The notes: generated by a model not told the origin, from the letters alone. DNA of 64,000 nt from Aulostomus chinensis (GCA_037954235.1 JBBMOA010000018.1:4942501-5006500); one strand, 5' to 3'. Numbered from the stretch's first letter, positions 41,902-54,975 are shown. Numbers and translations are program-made.

Positions 41902-41979
41902 GCACGTATTTATTGTGTTGTTTTCTGTAATTAATGTTAATAGTCTATGGAAATGAAGGGACCCCATGTGTTGCTGAGC

Positions 41980-42027
<48 letters not shown>

Positions 42028-42084
42028 TGTTCTTTTCATAAAAATCAAGTCGTTCAGCTTTGTATTCAACCAACTGTGTGGTAA

Positions 42085-42101
42085 AATAAAATAACAATAA
42101 A
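42085..42101 (+). terminator. neurod2: Candidate neurod2 poly(A) signals (two AATAAA)
   Basis: AATAAA at 42085-42090 and again at 42096-42101 are the first canonical signals after the stop. They would give a 3' UTR of about 1.3 kb, with cleavage expected near 42115-42125. Confidence 0.55.
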
Positions 42102-42473
42102 TGAGACTGTGCAACCTGCTTCATTTACGCTTGTATCTAAGCTTTGCTTTCAGCCTGCAAAAATCCACCCCCAAAAAAACTTTCACCTTTTAATGGGAAG
42201 TGAAGAAAAAGTGATCGTTTTCATTTTGAATTAAATTGCTCAGACATTGTATTTGGAGGATATTAACAGTCCTATGCTTTAAAAAAAAAAATTTAGCATT
42301 ATAATGGGAGGTATGTGATGCGGACCAGGCCTGGTGCCACAGCCCGCAGGAGTCCGAGTAGAGGGCCTACAAACCCGGACAGAAGGGAGGAGGCCACACT
42401 TGACTCCCCTCTTGGTGAGGAATCCTGGTGCCGGATTAAAAAAAAAAAGATATATGAAAATAAGTGGAATCAT

Positions 42474-42531
42474 TACTATTATTATTATTATTATTATTAT
42501 CATTATTATTATTATTATTATTATGACTATT
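42474..42531. repeat. (TTA)n microsatellite
   Basis: ATT/TTA triplet run with single-base interruptions. Confidence 0.95.
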
Positions 42532-43212
42532 AAGTGACTGGAGATTCTACAGGCTGAGTTCCAGCAATAACAAAACACATGGCGTTATTCAATGTGCTGC
42601 GTTCAAGGTCACCAGGGTAAAAACGGAGGCCTGCAGCTCCACTGTAGTTCCAGGACCGCGGACAGCTCCCAAAACTTTTTTGTTTTTCTTTTTGGTGAAA
42701 TCCAAGTAATTCTAATAGGTGACGTGTTCATAGACTGCAGCACATTAAGGAGCTTTTTTTTATTATTTATTTATTTATTAGATTTTTAAGCCAACAACCC
42801 CCCGCCCCAAAAAAAGTTCACCTGCTTGCATGAGAAATAACAGCCTTGACTGCTAAAAGGAGCAAATACGTGGAACATTTAATAAAACACACATTTAGTG
42901 TCATTTTTTTAATGCTTCTCATAAAATAAACGAAAGTGTTGGGTTTACTTGTTGAACTAATTTCTCTAAATAAATAAATAAATCAATAAATCCCCATTTG
43001 TGTAATTACGGTAAAGTAACTGCAGATTTTATGACGGACTTTGTTTTCCTTTTTTTTTTTTTAATTCTCAAATACTCCATCGTCCTCTTCATCATCATCA
43101 TCATCCTCATCCTCATCATCATCTTGTTAACGGAATTAAATCTGTGTGCTGTGTGCTTATTGAATTTAAGTCACCCCAGAAATTACTCCCAAAAAAATTG
43201 GTGTATAACACG

Positions 43213-43213
<1 letters not shown>

Positions 43214-43263
<50 letters not shown>
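43214..43263. repeat. (CA)n microsatellite
   Basis: Pure CA run. Confidence 0.95.
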
Positions 43264-43265
<2 letters not shown>

Positions 43266-43506
43266 AAAGGGGCATCCGTTGCCACCTCGGCTGGGTTTGG
43301 AGCGGTGCCCCAGGACCCATATGTTCCCCAAAATGTCCCGGGTGCTCGCTGCTGTCAGGACACACGCAGGCTGTGGGAGACCAACATTAATATCAATATC
43401 AGCAATGAAGACTTTTGTCCTCCTTTAACTATTTTATCTGAGATAAAATCATGAAAAGGAGCAGAGAGATCTCAAGGATAATTGCCTCTTAGTTCAGGAA
43501 AATAGT

Positions 43507-43511
<5 letters not shown>

Positions 43512-43561
<50 letters not shown>
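43512..43561. repeat. (TA)n microsatellite
   Basis: About 25 uninterrupted TA units; fully self-complementary. Confidence 0.95.
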
Positions 43562-43563
<2 letters not shown>

Positions 43564-44416
43564 TTTAAATTTGCATAATTTACATAAATAAAGATTCAAC
43601 AGGGAAATAATGTTTTAACCCGAACAAACTATTCTGAGTTTTGGGGAGCAACCAAACTCAATAGTTTCGTCAATAATAATTTCTCAACCACCAGCAATTT
43701 CGTCCTCAGTTGTGTTTCAGATTTAACACCGAAGTTTAGATCCCAACAGAAGCATTTCACTGCCCGGGTTTGTTTTTTTTTCTTGTTATTTGTTTAAAGT
43801 AATATATCATTTATATTCTTTTATATATCAACATGAAACGAAGGTGAAAAATGTAAACCTAAAACTAAATAACACGCCATTTGCAGGCTGTAAAGGTATT
43901 TATAGTTTTTTTTAACCATTTGATGACACAGAAATGGGTCACGCGTTGGAGCGTATTTTTGAAAAGCAAACTTGCCAGCAACTTTTATTTGGATACATGT
44001 GGTAAATCACACGCAGCTTTTCAAACGCGTGAGGCTGGTTGTGTCGGTGCGCTCACACCGCTGCAAATTTCGTTCAATGGACCAAAAAATATGTATATTT
44101 TTACCGTTTATTCTTAAAGCGGCCGAAACTATTTTGATTATTTTCGATCAGGAAACAAATTCAGATTCATTATCATTTTTCTCTCATTTTCTTCTCATCT
44201 GATAAAAGTGCTGCTCCACTTCTTTCAGGTTCGATTTAAACTCCTACAATGTAACCTGCAGCGTGTTTAACTGGCAGGCGTCTCGACCTGTGAGCGCACT
44301 CATTTAGTCAAAGCCTCCCTGGTGGGAATCTGCAGTGCGAGGCGCGGCGGGGTTTCGGCTCCAAAACCACCGATTGGACCCTGCAGATCAACTCTGCTTT
44401 ATACTTTTCCTGTTGC

Positions 44417-44418
<2 letters not shown>

Positions 44419-44497
<79 letters not shown>
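44419..44497. repeat. (CT)n microsatellite
   Basis: About 39 uninterrupted CT units. A (CAC)n run follows at about 44611-44640. Confidence 0.95.
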
Positions 44498-44502
<5 letters not shown>

Positions 44503-44901
44503 GGCCTCATCAATAAAGTAAAAAAAAAAAAAAAAAGTTGCATATATTTCTGGAGGAGTTAGTCCAACAGTGAAAGCAGCCAGCAGTAGGAGAGGGCATC
44601 TATCAAAATACTCACCACCACCACCACCACCACCACCACCTCACCATAGTCCGGAGAGAGAGAGAGGGAGAGAGAGGCTGGCAGGCTGGCAGAGGAGAGC
44701 CGTGCCAAGTCCCTTAATGTTCCCCAGCAGCAGCACCAGGAGCTCCGGAGAGGACAACCCAGTGTGCCAGTTCACCGGGCCAAAGTGACACTGCTGGGAG
44801 GAGTCGATGTTTCTTTCCTAATTTTTGCAGCATCTGTTCATTATCCAGGACGTTTAAAAACGAGAATCCAGAGTAGCTAACCTGCACACACTCATTTAAC
44901 A

Positions 44902-44919
44902 CACTCACACACACACACA

Positions 44920-44969
<50 letters not shown>
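44902..44969. repeat. (CA)n microsatellite
   Basis: CA run with early TC interruptions. A CG run and a short minisatellite (CAGTCTCACACGCA units) follow at about 45100-45181. Confidence 0.95.
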
Positions 44970-44973
<4 letters not shown>

Positions 44974-45290
44974 CGCAGATACACGGCAGTGAAGAGCTGG
45001 CCTATGAATATGCATGTTTCCCTGCAATGTACATGAGTTGAATGATAGCTGCGCTGCGTCCTTGTTTACAGTTCTTACAGGTGCAAACTTCAAACAAGCG
45101 CGCGCGCGCGCACACACACAGTCTCTCACACACACACAGTCTCACACGCACAGTCTCACACGCACACACAGTCTCACACGCGTTTGCACGAGTTTTAAAA
45201 AAAATAAAATCATTTTTTGGAAAGTCTTGTTTTTTTTAATTTCATTTAACTGAATAAGCGTAGTTTCATTTAATTTTTAACTCAATAGGC

Positions 45291-45293
<3 letters not shown>

Positions 45294-45356
<63 letters not shown>
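45294..45356. repeat. Compound (TG)n(GA)n microsatellite
   Basis: TG run passing directly into a GA run. Confidence 0.95.
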
Positions 45357-45360
<4 letters not shown>

Positions 45361-45880
45361 ATGTTCTCACATCATACTAATGTGCATGTTTGAAAGTGTA
45401 TCACACATTTTGTTAAATAAATAAACCGCAAAAATAATTACAATACGATTAAATTCATTAATAATCGTCACGTCGCTTCTGATATTTGAGTAAATACCAT
45501 TTCCAGCCCTTAAATGCTTGAAAAATATTTCACACGTTTCCATAAATCAGATTAGTTCATATTGTTTTCAGAATTAATCATTTAATACTTATGTATTATG
45601 CGTATCACTTGCATGTGCAAATAAAAGTCTTGCATAGCGACTTAAGGGATAGAAAAACAACAACAAAGTTCCAGTGACACTCTGAGCTCCACTCCGGATG
45701 AAAAGTGAGTGAATGAATCTCGCTGTTTAAATTATCATGTTCATGCCCACTCTTTTTCTCACTCAACTTGGGAGGAGAAGAAAAAAATCAAGAGTGTTTG
45801 TCCGACATAACAGTCAATAGTGCGATTATCAAAATGTCACAAGTACTATGGTGTGAATTCCAATTAGCTAAAATAATAAG

Positions 45881-45916
<36 letters not shown>

Positions 45917-46184
45917 AAAATATCACATAGACTAATAATATGGATGCAGGGAATAAATGCAGGGGGGGGGTAATAATCTGCAGGAGATTGTGAGGATGCA
46001 ATCTGGCAGAGATTAAATCCAATTGACAAAGACTTGTGTGTGTGTGGGGGGGGGGGTGGTGATGATGCGCCATCACTCGTGAGTTTTATGTGCAGAAAAT
46101 CGCAGAATAAAGGACATAACGTTTGCGGCGTCCTGCGCCTTCACGTTGATGCTGCACATGTGCACAGAGGCAACAATCGTTCGT

Positions 46185-46650
46185 ATTTACGCCAATTTCG
46201 GTGCCAGACTGTACGCAGCAGTGGCCCCTCGCTGCCAGACAGCGGGCCGGGCCGGCCGGCCTGTCACTGGCAGCCCGTTCCGAGGAAATTCCACAACATC
46301 TGTTTGTTATCACACAACGGGGCGCGGCGCAGCTCGGCCAGTGGGGCAGAAGAAGAGCGAGAACCGCGCTGGAGGTCCTGCCAGGGGAGAAGCTTGAGGA
46401 GGAGAGGGGGAGTAAGGGGTGGGGGTTGGGCAGGAGAGAACCGGAGCACTGGATTTGGCGGGTGGCCAGATAGGTGGTGCCAGATGTTGTACAGGGGAAA
46501 AGAGATTGTTCCTGAGAGTTTGGCTCGGGAGTGAAAGTCTTCTTGACCTGTCCGGCTGACCTCCCGTATCCTGCTGTACGCGCAGGGGTCCGGCGGCGGG
46601 GCCTGGGCGTGGCTGGCCCCAGTTTAGGAGGTTAAATAGGAGCGTGCGCG
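46185..46650. promoter_or_regulatory. CpG-rich block, possible promoter or CpG island
   Basis: This is the densest CpG stretch in the window, with GGGCCGGGCCGGCCGGCC, GGGGCGCGGCGCAGCTCGG, GTACGCGCAGG and GGCGGGGCCTGGGCGTGG (KLF/Sp1-like). It ends with TTAAATAGGAGCGTGCGC, a weak TATA-like word. No coding exon is recognisable on either side, so it could be a distal enhancer, a non-coding RNA promoter, or just GC-rich DNA. Confidence 0.35.
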
Positions 46651-46739
46651 GGGACACAACTGGATCAGGGGAAGGGGGGGGGGGGGTCGTTGCTGGTCTG
46701 CACAGATGGCGTGTGTGCGTGCGTGTGTGCGTGCTCGTG

Positions 46740-46875
46740 TGTTATGATAGGGTTGGATGATGCCCTGGTCACATGGGCAGCAGTAATTGGGCTCCATATT
46801 GACCAGTTTGCAGCGCTGGGGGGCGGGCAGTCTCCCAGCTGGACCTGTCAGATGGCATCGCATCCACCTCACTGA
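46740..46875. promoter_or_regulatory. Candidate regulatory element with two E-boxes, about 6 kb downstream of neurod2
   Basis: Repeat-free block with GGTCACATGGGC, CAGTAATTGGGCTCC, the palindromic E-box CCAGCTGG (46835-46842) and CAGATGG (46849-46855). Conservation untested. Confidence 0.35.
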
Positions 46876-47269
46876 TCACCCCCCGGACGACCTCCGCACC
46901 TCTCCCCGTTTCCTTTCATCTCTCCCATCTCCTTCCCTCCGTCACCTTTAATCCCCCGGCGCCCGCCTCTCCCGCCGTGGCGGGGATGACGGGGATGACC
47001 TGCTCTGTCCATCAACACTTTCCCCTGCTCCTCCGAACTTACAGCTCTACTTTTGAGTGACAGACTCTTCCGTGTTTGTTTTTCATTGCAAGATTAAAAA
47101 AAAAAAAAAAAAAAAAGCATCCTGAAACATCATCTTCTGATAACAGCTGAATTGATTTACACTCATTATCGGTGACAGTTTTTAAAATGCATGAGCCTTT
47201 TTTTTCTGCCTGGCTTCCAAAAAAACTGGTAACTGAAGATTTACACCGAGGGACAGAACGTACAGGGCT

Positions 47270-47360
47270 GAGACAATTAATCAATTAATCACTGGCCAAT
47301 ACTGATTGATGCTTGTTAATCAGTTAGTTGTTTGGAAAATTGTTAACAGTCTCACAAATA
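47270..47360. repeat. Possible short interspersed repeat (TTAATCAATTAATCA type)
   Basis: GACAATTAATCAATTAATCAC ... GTTAATCAGTTAGTTGTTTGG resembles an AT-rich element frequent in fish genomes. Low certainty. Confidence 0.35.
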
Positions 47361-48286
47361 CCAAGAAATACTTGCATTTATGACGTTATAAACTGCAAAA
47401 TTGAAATCTTACAAGTGTAATTGTCAAATTTTAACTTCATTCTTGTGAACTCAAGCAGTTTCTTCAATGAAAGCCTATGGCTGACAGATAGTTATATCTA
47501 TCACAAAACAAATAAAATGTTTTTGTGCTTTTTTGTCCGAAATCAAGTGAAATTATCTGTGAGAGGTAGAAGCACAAATATTTGAAATAATACTTGAAAA
47601 AAAACCCTGGTGACACAGTAACGCTGCTTGCTAGGAGATTAAATCTTGTGAGTGATACTTTTACTAAAATCAGAGGAATGTCCTTGCAAGATTTAGAGCT
47701 TTTAGGATTGTCAAAGTACTTTTTTTTTTTGTTGTTGGTTTGCTGATCAGACTCACAAAAACAACGTGACATCGCACTGGGATTTTTGGAACTTGTGATT
47801 GGCATTTGTTTCACGATCAAAATGAGGACTGAAACCACTGATAACCAGCAATGAGAATAATTGCAGGCCTCCTCCTGACCACCCTGGGTGAAGCATCGTT
47901 CCAATCAGCGTCTCATGGTATTTAATTTCAGGCCAGTTCTGACGGCTTTATCAGCTCGCCTGCCCAACAAGTAGACCAACAAACAGTTTTCAAGTCTTAC
48001 TAAAAGAGGTTTTTGCAGTTTTCGTGTAGAACAGACCTTTGTATCTGACCGACTTTAGCATGGTATCACCCCCCACACTCGGAGCAGTAATGCGGTGTGT
48101 TTTACTGTGAGGTGCCCGACTGTGAGGAGTTAGCACTATAGAAAGGATTTCATCCCAGACTTGGCAGGGGAGGGTCTCTGGGTACATGGAGAACAATCGT
48201 CTCTCCTTCAGTCCTGTCAGCCAGCAAACACAGAGAGCTGGCACACGCTCAATAGGAAAAGAGCGGGATAGTGACAAGGGGGATGG

Positions 48287-48296
48287 ACACACACAC

Positions 48297-48330
<34 letters not shown>
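48287..48330. repeat. (CA)n microsatellite
   Basis: CA run with one CG interruption. Confidence 0.95.
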
Positions 48331-48334
<4 letters not shown>

Positions 48335-49407
48335 TCATCCCATCCTTTCAAAATGGGTTCTGATGATGCCGACGGGGATTGTGGGGTGACAGGAAGTGGA
48401 TGGGAGGACCTCGTGAAAAAAGTCTGTAAAATGACCACAGTGTTAGCCTGCTGTCAGAACCAACAGTCAGACAGAGAGGGAGGGAGGGGGGGGACAGGAA
48501 GTGATTGGCAGAGCAACCATGTCTGCCAGGCTTGCCAGGGAAAGCTCACACGGGAATACAGAGTTCCTATATGTTCAATATGTGGACAAGTGTTTTGATC
48601 CTGCAGCTCACTCACTGTCAGCGTTTCTGCATGCAGGAGTGAAAGTGCATGCGGTGTGTGCATGCATGCATGCATGAGCAAGAATGAGGAGGAGGAGTAG
48701 AGGTGGCAGAGGAGGGTGAAGTGTGTGTGTGTTTGTGTGTGTGTGGTGGAGGAGAAGGGGGGGGGCGGGGGAGTGTGCGCGTTTAAATTCTGTGACATCT
48801 GTTCATTACAACTAGAGTGTGTTTATTTTTATACAGCCACAAGCAGAGAGCTCGACTGGCACCGCTGGTTAATGTACCAGCCCGCTATGACGGCAAAGCA
48901 AATGAAAAATTAACCAGGAGATGGAAAAAAAAAACGAGGAGAGGAGTGAGGACAAAGGGAGAGAAAAAGGAAAAATGATAAGATAATATGTGACAAAAAA
49001 ATGCGCGCATGCAGTGACCTCGCTCACGCGCACAGAGTCCCCGTTCTGATCTAATTAAGGACGGAAACACTATGAGCAGCTCGCAGTGAAGAGGCCGGGC
49101 GAAGACGCATTTATGCGTTCATGTGAGAGACAACAAATTACCTTGGAACGACGGTGGCTGGAGGAAACACGTTGTCACAGATCCAGAGCGGCGAACTTGC
49201 AACACCCAGTGCAAATAAAGCAGCAACAGAGGAACCTGCAAATCAGCAGATATCACATGGAATCAGACAGACAACAATCGCAGGGTGCACGGAGGCCACA
49301 ACGCGCGTCGAGCCAAACGTTTTTGTTGCCCGGTTCTTCGCAGAACCTTTGAGGTCTTTTGCACGTCTGAATTTGCATGAAAATATATTCATATATTTTA
49401 TTATATG

Positions 49408-49412
49408 TGTGC

Positions 49413-49463
<51 letters not shown>
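49408..49463. repeat. (TG)n microsatellite
   Basis: Pure TG run; a G-rich stretch follows at about 49504-49526. Confidence 0.95.
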
Positions 49464-49464
<1 letters not shown>

Positions 49465-50436
49465 ACTTCTAGCATTTGTCTTCTCATGGGAGCCTCGGTT
49501 TTCGGGGGTGGGGGGGTGGGGGGGAGGCAACTTTGATTACATTTGGCAGGACAATTGCTTGATCCAGAATCAGTTCTGGATCTGCTGACATCATATCACT
49601 CTTCCCACCAGTTTGTGTGTTTGTTATCAGGATATCGCTCTCCTTGAGTCCTTCAATCGTCTGTGCTCCAGAAAACCTAGTTTTCATAAAATTGTCCATA
49701 ACTCAGAATAAAAGGGAGGGCTAAGCTCCCACAGATGGTGTGGATGGTGTTCTGGATCAGTGGTCGCATTACCTATTTTGGCAGTTGGGCTGAAAATTTA
49801 CTACAATTTGCAGACTTTGATGATATCCATGTATGTGCTCAATGTGTGCTTGTACTTCATGTAAACGGGATGGCCCAAGTGTTGGCCTCTTCAGCATTGC
49901 TCAGCACAGTTAAACAGCACATTGCAGCTTTGAAAACAGTTTTTATACATTAGTTTATGAAGGTGTAGCTGACGAAACGGCAAGCAGGTGCATGCTAGTA
50001 CGTGGGTGACGTGTGGCTTGGTTCACTTTGTGGGTGAAGTTCTAGAGGAGTGAGAAACTCTGTGCCACTCTGTCCTGCTGCGATCTCCTGACCGAGACAG
50101 CAGCAGAAAGAGAGAGAGGGAGAGAGAGAGAGAGAGAGAGTCCAACCATCCTCCAGACTTTTGCATCAACAAGACCCTGCTGCATCAACCACCCCACCCC
50201 CCCACCCCTCTACAAAGTGCCCCCAAGACTCACTACTGCCCGGCCCGGCCCCACTCCCATGCTCCCCTGGGACGGCCTGCTCTGGAATGCCGCTCAAGGG
50301 GAAGAATCTCGCTGCAGGCGCTCAATATGTCACATGTGTCCCAGAGAAGAGTGAGAGAGAGAGGTATGGCAGGTACGGTGTAGTGCTTTTACAAGGCAGT
50401 GACAGGTTGCCTGCACGGAGGTCTGTGTGTTTGTTT

Positions 50437-50467
<31 letters not shown>

Positions 50468-50539
50468 ACAGATTCCCAGATTAGAGGTTTGAAGGGTTCA
50501 GATTAACAGGCTCAGGACGCAGCGCCCTGCTCTGAGCGA

Positions 50540-50700
50540 AAGGGAATTAGGATGGCATTAACGGCTCCTCTGCACCAGCACATTAGCCATTCATTACCAT
50601 GTGGTAGCACAATCAGTAGCAGGCCGCCCCTCGTTCCCCTCCGTGTTATTGCATTCATGACAGTGTTAACATGTTGGGAGGCTTTGTTATTCATAGACCC
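50540..50700. promoter_or_regulatory. Candidate regulatory element, homeodomain/Sox words
   Basis: Unique block with GGGAATTAGGATGGCATTAAC, CACATTAGCCATTCATTACC, GTTATTGCATTCATGACAG and CTTTGTTATTCATAG. It has the look of a vertebrate non-coding element, about 10 kb downstream of neurod2. Conservation untested. Confidence 0.38.
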
Positions 50701-53700
50701 TTATCAGGGGTATAATTGAACTATCACTCACCATCAGGCGGTTGTCACTCGACCTTCATTTCAAAAACATTTTTATGAGACAAAAGAAAAACTCGTGATA
50801 ACGACAGTATTTTTTTACACCCCTGAATACGCCCTCAATGACAATGATGCCACGATAAAAGCCCAAATTTTGAGGTGTGTCATTCCCACGGAATTCCCAC
50901 ACAGAGAAAGCTGCCTGTGGTGAACACCATCAAGTCAGAAGCCAGCAGGTTTGTTGCTTTGCCTCAAATTCACAAAGATTTAAAAACCACACAAATACCC
51001 GGTAGTAGATAAATATTCTAAATATACTTCAGAACATATGAGTTACATGAACAATCCCACACAGCATTTTCTGAGAAAAAAAAACAACTTAATTTTTCAT
51101 GTCTTTTCAAGGTGCAGGTCCACTCAGAACGTCCTGACGCCGTTCTAAGGAGGATCGGAGCACGGACATGCAATGAATTGTGTGACAGAATCTAAAAAGT
51201 AACAGAGGAAAATACACAAACATTGAGTTCACACACGGGCAGAACAGGACCCCAGGGGGCGAGAACTGGTCCACCACAGTTCAGCCACAACACCCTCAAA
51301 GGAGACTCAGTATTGGCTCACAACATGATATTACTGAATCTCTGAGAGACGAACTCCATGAGTCGGCGCTGAAATCAAACTTGGACAAAAAAGCCTCAAC
51401 TTGGTTCTCGCTCACTCAAGTGATTTGCTTGTAAAAATTTTTTTTTTTTTTTAAATCAGCTGCTACGATTAAATGTCCCAAAAAGGTTTAAAAAAAACCC
51501 CAAGTGTTTAATGTAAACGCGGAGATCTAAAATCTGTCCCAAGTGTTGGTTCAAACCTAGATGGTCTGATATGTTGTGACAGCATCACGGTGCTCAAGGA
51601 GCACCAATCAAACAAACAACAATTGTACGATCAAAGCGAAAAGAAGAAAATTCCCCGAAATCCTCTTCACACTTCGCTGCTGTGTAGGTTTGAACAAGAG
51701 AGTCAAATAGAGCAAAAAATTTTTTTTTAAAAATGGATTTGACCGACATGTGGCCCTTCTCTTACGTTCTAGAAGTCATTATGGCCCTGGGGAAAATAAC
51801 TGTTACCTGATCCAAACAAGCAGATGTGTGTGTGTGTGTCTGTGTGTGTGTGTGTGTGTAGATAATTAACATATGAATAGGATGATCATTATAAGCTCAT
51901 GACGGATCTCACACTCAGGCATTCACACGTGTGTAGACGTAAACGTGTGTGCAGGTGCAAGGTCACCCCACTCGTGCAATTATTTTTCAGAGGTAGAAAT
52001 TTCAGGGTGGCCGCGTCAAAGGGTTGGGAACTTCTGGGGAAGGACGTTTGTGATCATCTGCGCGAAAAGTGAAAAGAAACGGGTCCGAATTAATAACAAA
52101 CAAAACAAAACAAAACCAAAAAAAAAAAAAAAAGCGTAAAATGAGAAGGAGAAAAGCTCAAGAATGCAGCAGAGGGAAATATTTCAATATTTTAATTTCA
52201 CCCAGGATTTACTGTTCCCTCAGCGGATGACAGTCTTTGTTGGCTTTCTATTACGACTCCTGTATTTTTAGACTGCACTAAACAAAACCAAAGACAGCAA
52301 ACACAAACACTCATTAAACATGTCTGCGCTCACCAGTGAAGCTTCAAATTGGACTGAAAACTTAAAAAAAAAACAACAACAACAAAAAAAGCCTGTTAGC
52401 TGCAGGAAGCGGCAGACTTTAATGCGGTCCTAAATTTGACAGACATTATTGATACCATACAGCGCTACATACAGGCGATGAATCACTTTAACCATCACCA
52501 TTACGCCACGGCTTCCTAATCATGTGCCTTTTTAAAGCAGCTACTGTGAACTATTCAGTTTGTGTTGACTCTGGCGGCCCCCCTTGGCCAGAAGCTGCAC
52601 TGTTTACAAGAGTGAGGGCCGCAATATTCATGACATTCAACTCATATTTTGTTACATATGTCAAAGAATGTTAAAATGTCAATATTCTGTGGATGTAAAA
52701 CTTAAAAATTGGGAAGAATTTGTATTTTGGTTCCCCAACAACACAAAAAAGCATAAATATTACCAGTAGTCTATGTCAAATTGACATGCTGACATTGAAT
52801 TTTGGCCTCATGACATCACAACCTATAAACCGACGATGCTTAAACATAAAACTTAGCGACATGATGACAAAAGATGAAATTTGTCTCCTCTCCTCTGCTA
52901 ACTTTTCCTTGTTTTCTGTGCCAGGATAGATGTGAAGACATGGATTGACACACCATCTCTCCGCTAAAGCCTTTCTCCTCATCCTGGCCAGATTAAGGGA
53001 TTACCAAGCAAGGCGAGCACTAAAGCTAGCTAATTCTCACCCAAGCACAGAGAGCTAAGGCTACCCAGAGCCCCGCCGAGCCCTCCTCTCCGCAGAGCAG
53101 CTGTGCGACGGAGGGAAGGAAGGAGCAGCTTCCCTCTGAGGAGGAAACGAGAGAGAAATCAAACCATCACTCATGTGACTCTTTGTCTCTGTGGCACTGA
53201 TGACATTTTGTCAATTAGCATAAACTACTGATAGTTTTTGCATCTGTATATCATAAAGTGTAAGTCATTACTTTCCCCCTCTTGCTGTCAGTCTCTAATG
53301 TGTTGTTTTTGTACATTTAAGTAATGTTCCCTACTCCATAACCCCGCGTCACATTGATCTCTGCTCGTACAAATATTACTGACAGGGTGGGAGCCCAAGG
53401 TGAGGTTTTAAATAAACTGGCAGTCAGGAAGCGAATCTATGCCAAGGTGCCATCAAATCTGCGTCCAGCCTCTAATCACTTGTTCCTCAACCTAAATTCT
53501 ACCATGCGATTACATCTGATCAAAATCCAAGCACAGGTTTTTGAGTTCTCCCAAGAACAGGCAGACAAACCGATGCTGATTGTATTTTTTTTTCTGAATT
53601 AAACGGTGTTACCAACTGGAAAAACAAAAACAAAAACAGGCCAGTTTTTAAAGAACCACTGCACGCAAAGTGGTAGCAGACAAGAACAGTGGTGTACTTG

Positions 53701-54914
53701 AAGGAGGACTTCAGGGGACGTTCCCGCTGTCACCACAGAAACACAAGGCTGGTTTTTGAGAGGAAGCGCATCTTTTGACTGACGCAAAGAGTAAAAAGTG
53801 AACTGAAGGGCTCACAGCCGTCCTTCAAAAGGTTCCCCGACCCAGGGACAAGCAAGTGTACATTCTAGGTTCCTCTGTCTATGAGTGTGTACTAGACACA
53901 ACTTGCATGTCAGGCAAATCCCCAGGGAGTCTCTATGGAAGGCATCAGCTGATCAGAGAACACATGCAGCTCTCTTGTTGCATTCTAGCGCCAAAAGAAC
54001 ACATCAGATATTTTCGTTTTATTCAGGGGAGGTGTTTTTAGGTTGAGTGGATGACGGTACAATGTTTGACATTCGAAGGGGAGAAGCAGAACATTCGGTG
54101 AGGCATCGCCCATCCCTGCCAGAAACAACCTAGGCGCCAGCACTTTACAACAATAGTTGCTACATCAGTTGGATGAAGGTTGGAAATTTTTCGGGACACA
54201 AAAGGCGGCAGACAATGAGGCGCGGGAACTAGATTTCCCAACAGTGTTCCATCACCGACACATTCATCTTAAGTTTCGGTGCACTTTGGAGACCGAAAGC
54301 AAGCAAACGACATCCATCTCAGTTCTATGGTAAACAAGAGAAAAAGGTGGTGAAAGAGAGAGAGAGAGAGAGAGAGCGAAGGGCCACAGTTTGGGCGCGT
54401 GCTCTCCAGCGGGCAGAGGACAATGCAGAGCTGGCAGAGTCAGAGCCTCGTGCCAGAGGGAATAGAGTGCCACATGGTGCCCCTTATGAGCAGGGCCAGC
54501 CTGGAGGGGGATGTGGGCCACAATACAAGTACGCCTGTGCTTTTGTGCATGCACGTGTACATACATGTGTACGCATGCCCATCCATACACATCTGAAGGT
54601 GAAGAAATGAGGTATCATCGAGTTTTGGGTGTTATATATGTAGATTCATGTGTGTGCTATGATGAAAAACTGGTTGTTTGTGTGCATGTGATGAGGAGGA
54701 AGGGGGGGGGGATGCAGAGAGGTGGAGCACAGGGTGGGTGTGGGAGGCGGGGGTGGTGGTGGGGGGAGTCCCAGTTCCCTTTTGCATCTTAAATTCCTCA
54801 ACATCTGTTCAACCCTTCTCTGTGGTAGCAGCAGCGGGTTGTGATGTCTGTGTGCACGCGTGTTCGTGTGTGTTGAGCGTTCGTGTCTGTCTGCATATGT
54901 GCATGCTCTGCTGA

Positions 54915-54975
54915 AGGTGCTGGTTGTTACCGCGCCTTAATTAGAAGGAGACAGAGACTCATTTTCAACAATACT
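54915..54975. promoter_or_regulatory. Candidate short regulatory element (CTTAATTAG core)
   Basis: GGTTGTTACCGCGCC, then TTAATTAGAAGGAGACAG and CATTTTCAACAATAC; unique sequence following a TG-rich stretch. Weak case. Confidence 0.22.

Larger units (their letters stand above)
40792..42120 (+). other. neurod2: Probable neurod2 3' UTR
   Basis: No coding sequence follows the stop (TAA at 40789-40791). The stretch has C-run and CG/CA repeats near 40811-41030, a 127-base GAA-rich tract (41269-41395), an interrupted CA/CG tract (41601-41699), a (TTA)n run (about 41868-41900) and a (CT)n run (41982-42020). It ends at two AATAAA signals. I saw no earlier canonical poly(A) signal on this strand. Confidence 0.5.
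42121..46100. other. neurod2 3' flank; no gene seen
   Basis: Non-coding, AT-rich and full of simple repeats. An inverted CCAAT (ATTGG) and a TTTATAC word occur at about 44373-44405 just before a long (CT)n run; this is too weak to call a promoter. Confidence 0.55.

Noticed and set aside
44725..44750. RE1/REST-like word (CAGCAGCACCAGGAGCTCCGG)
   Set aside because: Only the left half matches the RE1 consensus; the right half fails.
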